Part shown: one piece after another, positions 62,569 to 64,000 of the stretch
Position numbering within the stretch: the first letter of the stretch is position 1
Layout of the letters: every line of letters begins with the position of its first letter
Source of the DNA: Alicyclobacillus sacchari
GTDB taxonomy: Bacteria; Bacillota; Bacilli; Alicyclobacillales; Alicyclobacillaceae
Direction: 5' to 3'
Assembly: GCF_004366795.1 (NCBI RefSeq)
Contig: NZ_SORF01000007.1
Span: forward strand, 1 to 64,000
DNA: 64,000 bases
Position numbers and translations under genes: made by a program
Notes under the pieces: generated by a model
The model's database searches: none
Seen by the model: only the letters and a program-made list of their open reading frames with translations
What the model was told of the DNA's origin: nothing

Positions 62569-63918
62569 TCAGCGCAAGTTTTGGTCCACTTGTTCCGCCG
62601 TTTGCTCCATGGTTTGAGCGACAGGTTTCCCCTCGTCAAAGATGCCTTCCAGTGCTTGCTGTACTTGTTCCAGCACCGCGAGGTACGCTGGCGATGCAGG
62701 CGAGGGTTGCTCGTATTTCAATTCATCGATCGCCGTTCTGTATTGCGGGTGATTGGCGATGAACGACTCATACGTTTGGTTCGACAAGTCAGCTTTCTGC
62801 ACAGGCAGGTACCCTGTTTCCATCGACCACTTGACGGACTGTGCCGGAGCCGTCCACCATTGGATAAACGTCCAGGCGGCTTGTAGTTGGGCCGGGGAAA
62901 CGCCCTTGAGAATGGCGAGATCGCCACCTCCGGGAGGCACAGCGAGGGTCTTTCCACGTGGCAGCAACGCCGTTCCCCATGTGAATTTCGATCCGACGCC
63001 CGACGCAACCTTGCCAGCACTTCCAATCGAATCAATATCCATAGCTACTTCGCCATTGATAAAATCCTGCGTCATGAGATCCCATGTATTTGGGCCGGTC
63101 TCGACCTTGGCATCCCCATCCTTGACCAACTGGGCTTGTGCATTCAGGATGGTCAACGCATTGGGTTTGGCAAATGTCGCTTTCGTCAAGTTCGTCGAGA
63201 GCACGGATCCGCCGCTTGACCCGACCGCATATTCCCAGGACCACCAGTCGACCAGTGGTGAAAAACCGTATATCTTGTGATTGCCTGTGCCCTTCGTCAG
63301 CGCTTTGGCGTCTGATATTAGTTGCGACCAGTTCGTCGGTGGGTGGGCGATGCCTGCTTGCCGAAACAGCGTCTCGTTGTAATACAGCACGGGTACGCTG
63401 CGATTAAATGGCACGCCAAAATATCGGCCTTGGTACTGTGTTGAGACGAGAATGCCGTCAAGGAAGTTGCTGGGCTTGTCGATAGGACTCGTCTGCAATC
63501 GCGAAGTGAGATCCAGCAGCTGACCGCTCGCAGCAAACAAAGGCATGGCATGAACTTCGATTTGTGCGATGGCAGGCGGGTCGCCCGCTTTGATGGCCGC
63601 GAGAAGTTTTTGCTGTTCCTCACCACCTCCTGAATAACTACCTTCATACGTGGCGACGACTCGAATGTTTGGATGTGTGCGGTTGAATTCGGCAACCATT
63701 TGTTGAATGTCGTTGCTCAGATTGTTGCTGACGCCGTACCAGAAGGCGATGGTGATGGGGGTCTGACTCGCCGCTCCCGTGGCAGATTGGTCCGATTTAT
63801 GCGCTGCGGATCGCGTAATCGTTGAAGGCGTTGAGTTCGTTGCACCACAACCCGTGGCCAGGATTCCCGCTGTGCATGTCACTCCCAAATAGACGAGGGG
63901 ACGTCGTAAGTTGTTCAT
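62569..63918 (-). CDS. ABC transporter substrate-binding lipoprotein, family 1 (UgpB-like)
   Basis: A 449-residue extracellular binding lipoprotein of the family 1 (carbohydrate/glycerol 3-phosphate) type. ATG 63918 follows AAGGAG. The signal ends with LATGC at Cys24 (one earlier Cys15 lies within the helix). Family features include ITIAFWYGVSNNLSNDIQQM, VVATYEGSYSGGGEEQQKL, PPTNWSQLISDAKALTKG and GKTLAVPPGGGDLAIL. The YEGSYSGG part resembles the ligand-binding region of UgpB. Together with the phosphodiesterase and the permease at the window edge it forms a glycerol 3-phosphate or glycerophosphodiester importer operon, read on the minus strand. Confidence 0.9.
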   Translation of the reverse strand: MNNLRRPLVYLGVTCTAGILATGCGATNSTPSTITRSAAHKSDQSATGAASQTPITIAFWYGVSNNLSNDIQQMVAEFNRTHPNIRVVATYEGSYSGGGEEQQKLLAAIKAGDPPAIAQIEVHAMPLFAASGQLLDLTSRLQTSPIDKPSNFLDGILVSTQYQGRYFGVPFNRSVPVLYYNETLFRQAGIAHPPTNWSQLISDAKALTKGTGNHKIYGFSPLVDWWSWEYAVGSSGGSVLSTNLTKATFAKPNALTILNAQAQLVKDGDAKVETGPNTWDLMTQDFINGEVAMDIDSIGSAGKVASGVGSKFTWGTALLPRGKTLAVPPGGGDLAILKGVSPAQLQAAWTFIQWWTAPAQSVKWSMETGYLPVQKADLSNQTYESFIANHPQYRTAIDELKYEQPSPASPAYLAVLEQVQQALEGIFDEGKPVAQTMEQTAEQVDQNLR

Positions 63919-63970
63919 TTACCAATACACTCCTTATTCTATGTGTTCATATGCGGGCGTGTCGTTTTCT

Positions 63971-64000
63971 TCAGCCCTTCAGGGAAACGCCTGCCACGCC
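63971..64000 (-). CDS. Sugar ABC transporter permease, C-terminal end (partial)
   Basis: Only the last nine codons are in the window: GVAGVSLKG then TGA at 63973-63971. A final GLTAGAVKG-like end is typical of the MalG/UgpE-type permease of carbohydrate importers, which makes this the likely upstream partner of the binding protein. The rest lies beyond the edge. Confidence 0.6.
   Translation of the reverse strand, partial: GVAGVSLKG

Overview
The window looks like a chromosomal stretch from a thermoacidophilic Bacillota of the Alicyclobacillus type. The signs are Bacillus-like gene signals (strong GGAGG ribosome sites, frequent TTG and GTG starts, sigma-A promoters, a cre-like site, a LexA box of the Gram-positive form), a hopanoid glycosyltransferase (HpnB), a sedolisin (kumamolisin-type) acid peptidase, and a large secreted GH51-like glucanase of the CelB kind known from A. 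acidocaldarius. Species assignment is inference only.

Layout. 1-2.8 kb is a decayed edge: tandem repeats resembling a transposon end, a structured inverted-repeat element, a frameshifted L-lactate permease and an IS remnant with perfect 16-bp ends. 2.8-7.6 kb holds an oligopeptide-type binding lipoprotein, a soluble chemoreceptor and 6-phosphogluconate dehydrogenase. 7.7-12.6 kb is a four-gene nucleoside (BMP-type) ABC importer, nupNOPQ. 12.8-15.3 kb has small enzymes (isochorismatase fold, MBL fold, thioesterase) and a LysE exporter. 15.3-20.0 kb is a secreted glycosidase divergent from its likely LacI repressor, with twin palindromic operators between them. 20.0-26.1 kb is the glycerol regulon glpP-(IS remnant)-glpF-glpK-glpD; the glpF and glpD leaders share a sequence motif ahead of terminator-like hairpins, the expected layout for GlpP antitermination.

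26.2-29.3 kb holds a drug/metabolite transporter and the S53 peptidase. 29.5-41.4 kb is a glucuronoxylan operon: GntR regulator with a palindrome inside its own promoter, sugar-acid dehydratase, SDR dehydrogenase, GH52 beta-xylosidase, GH67 alpha-glucuronidase, then, unexpectedly, a YhaO/YhaN (SbcD/SbcC-like) nuclease-ATPase pair. 41.5-48 kb carries membrane proteins, an SSS symporter with its DUF3311 partner, an orphan sensor kinase, a 31-residue membrane micropeptide with its own terminator, and a FUSC protein. 48-52 kb has an orphan protein, HpnB, the debris of a second glycosidase gene and an APC permease.

52.1-57.9 kb is signalling: a helix-turn-helix/guanylate-kinase fusion, a PAS-GGDEF-EAL protein with a degenerate GGDEF, a histidine kinase and a CvpA-transglutaminase fusion. 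58-61.6 kb contains an SDR, thymidine kinase, a DUF4406 protein whose promoter has a LexA/SOS box between -35 and -10, and an FAD oxidoreductase. 61.8-64 kb is the end of a glycerophosphodiester uptake operon (phosphodiesterase, binding lipoprotein, permease cut by the window edge).

The most unusual items are the HTH-guanylate kinase fusion, the SOS-box promoter of the DUF4406 gene, the shared glp leader motif, the micropeptide, the CvpA-transglutaminase fusion and the structured element at 218-320. No tRNA, rRNA or CRISPR array was seen.
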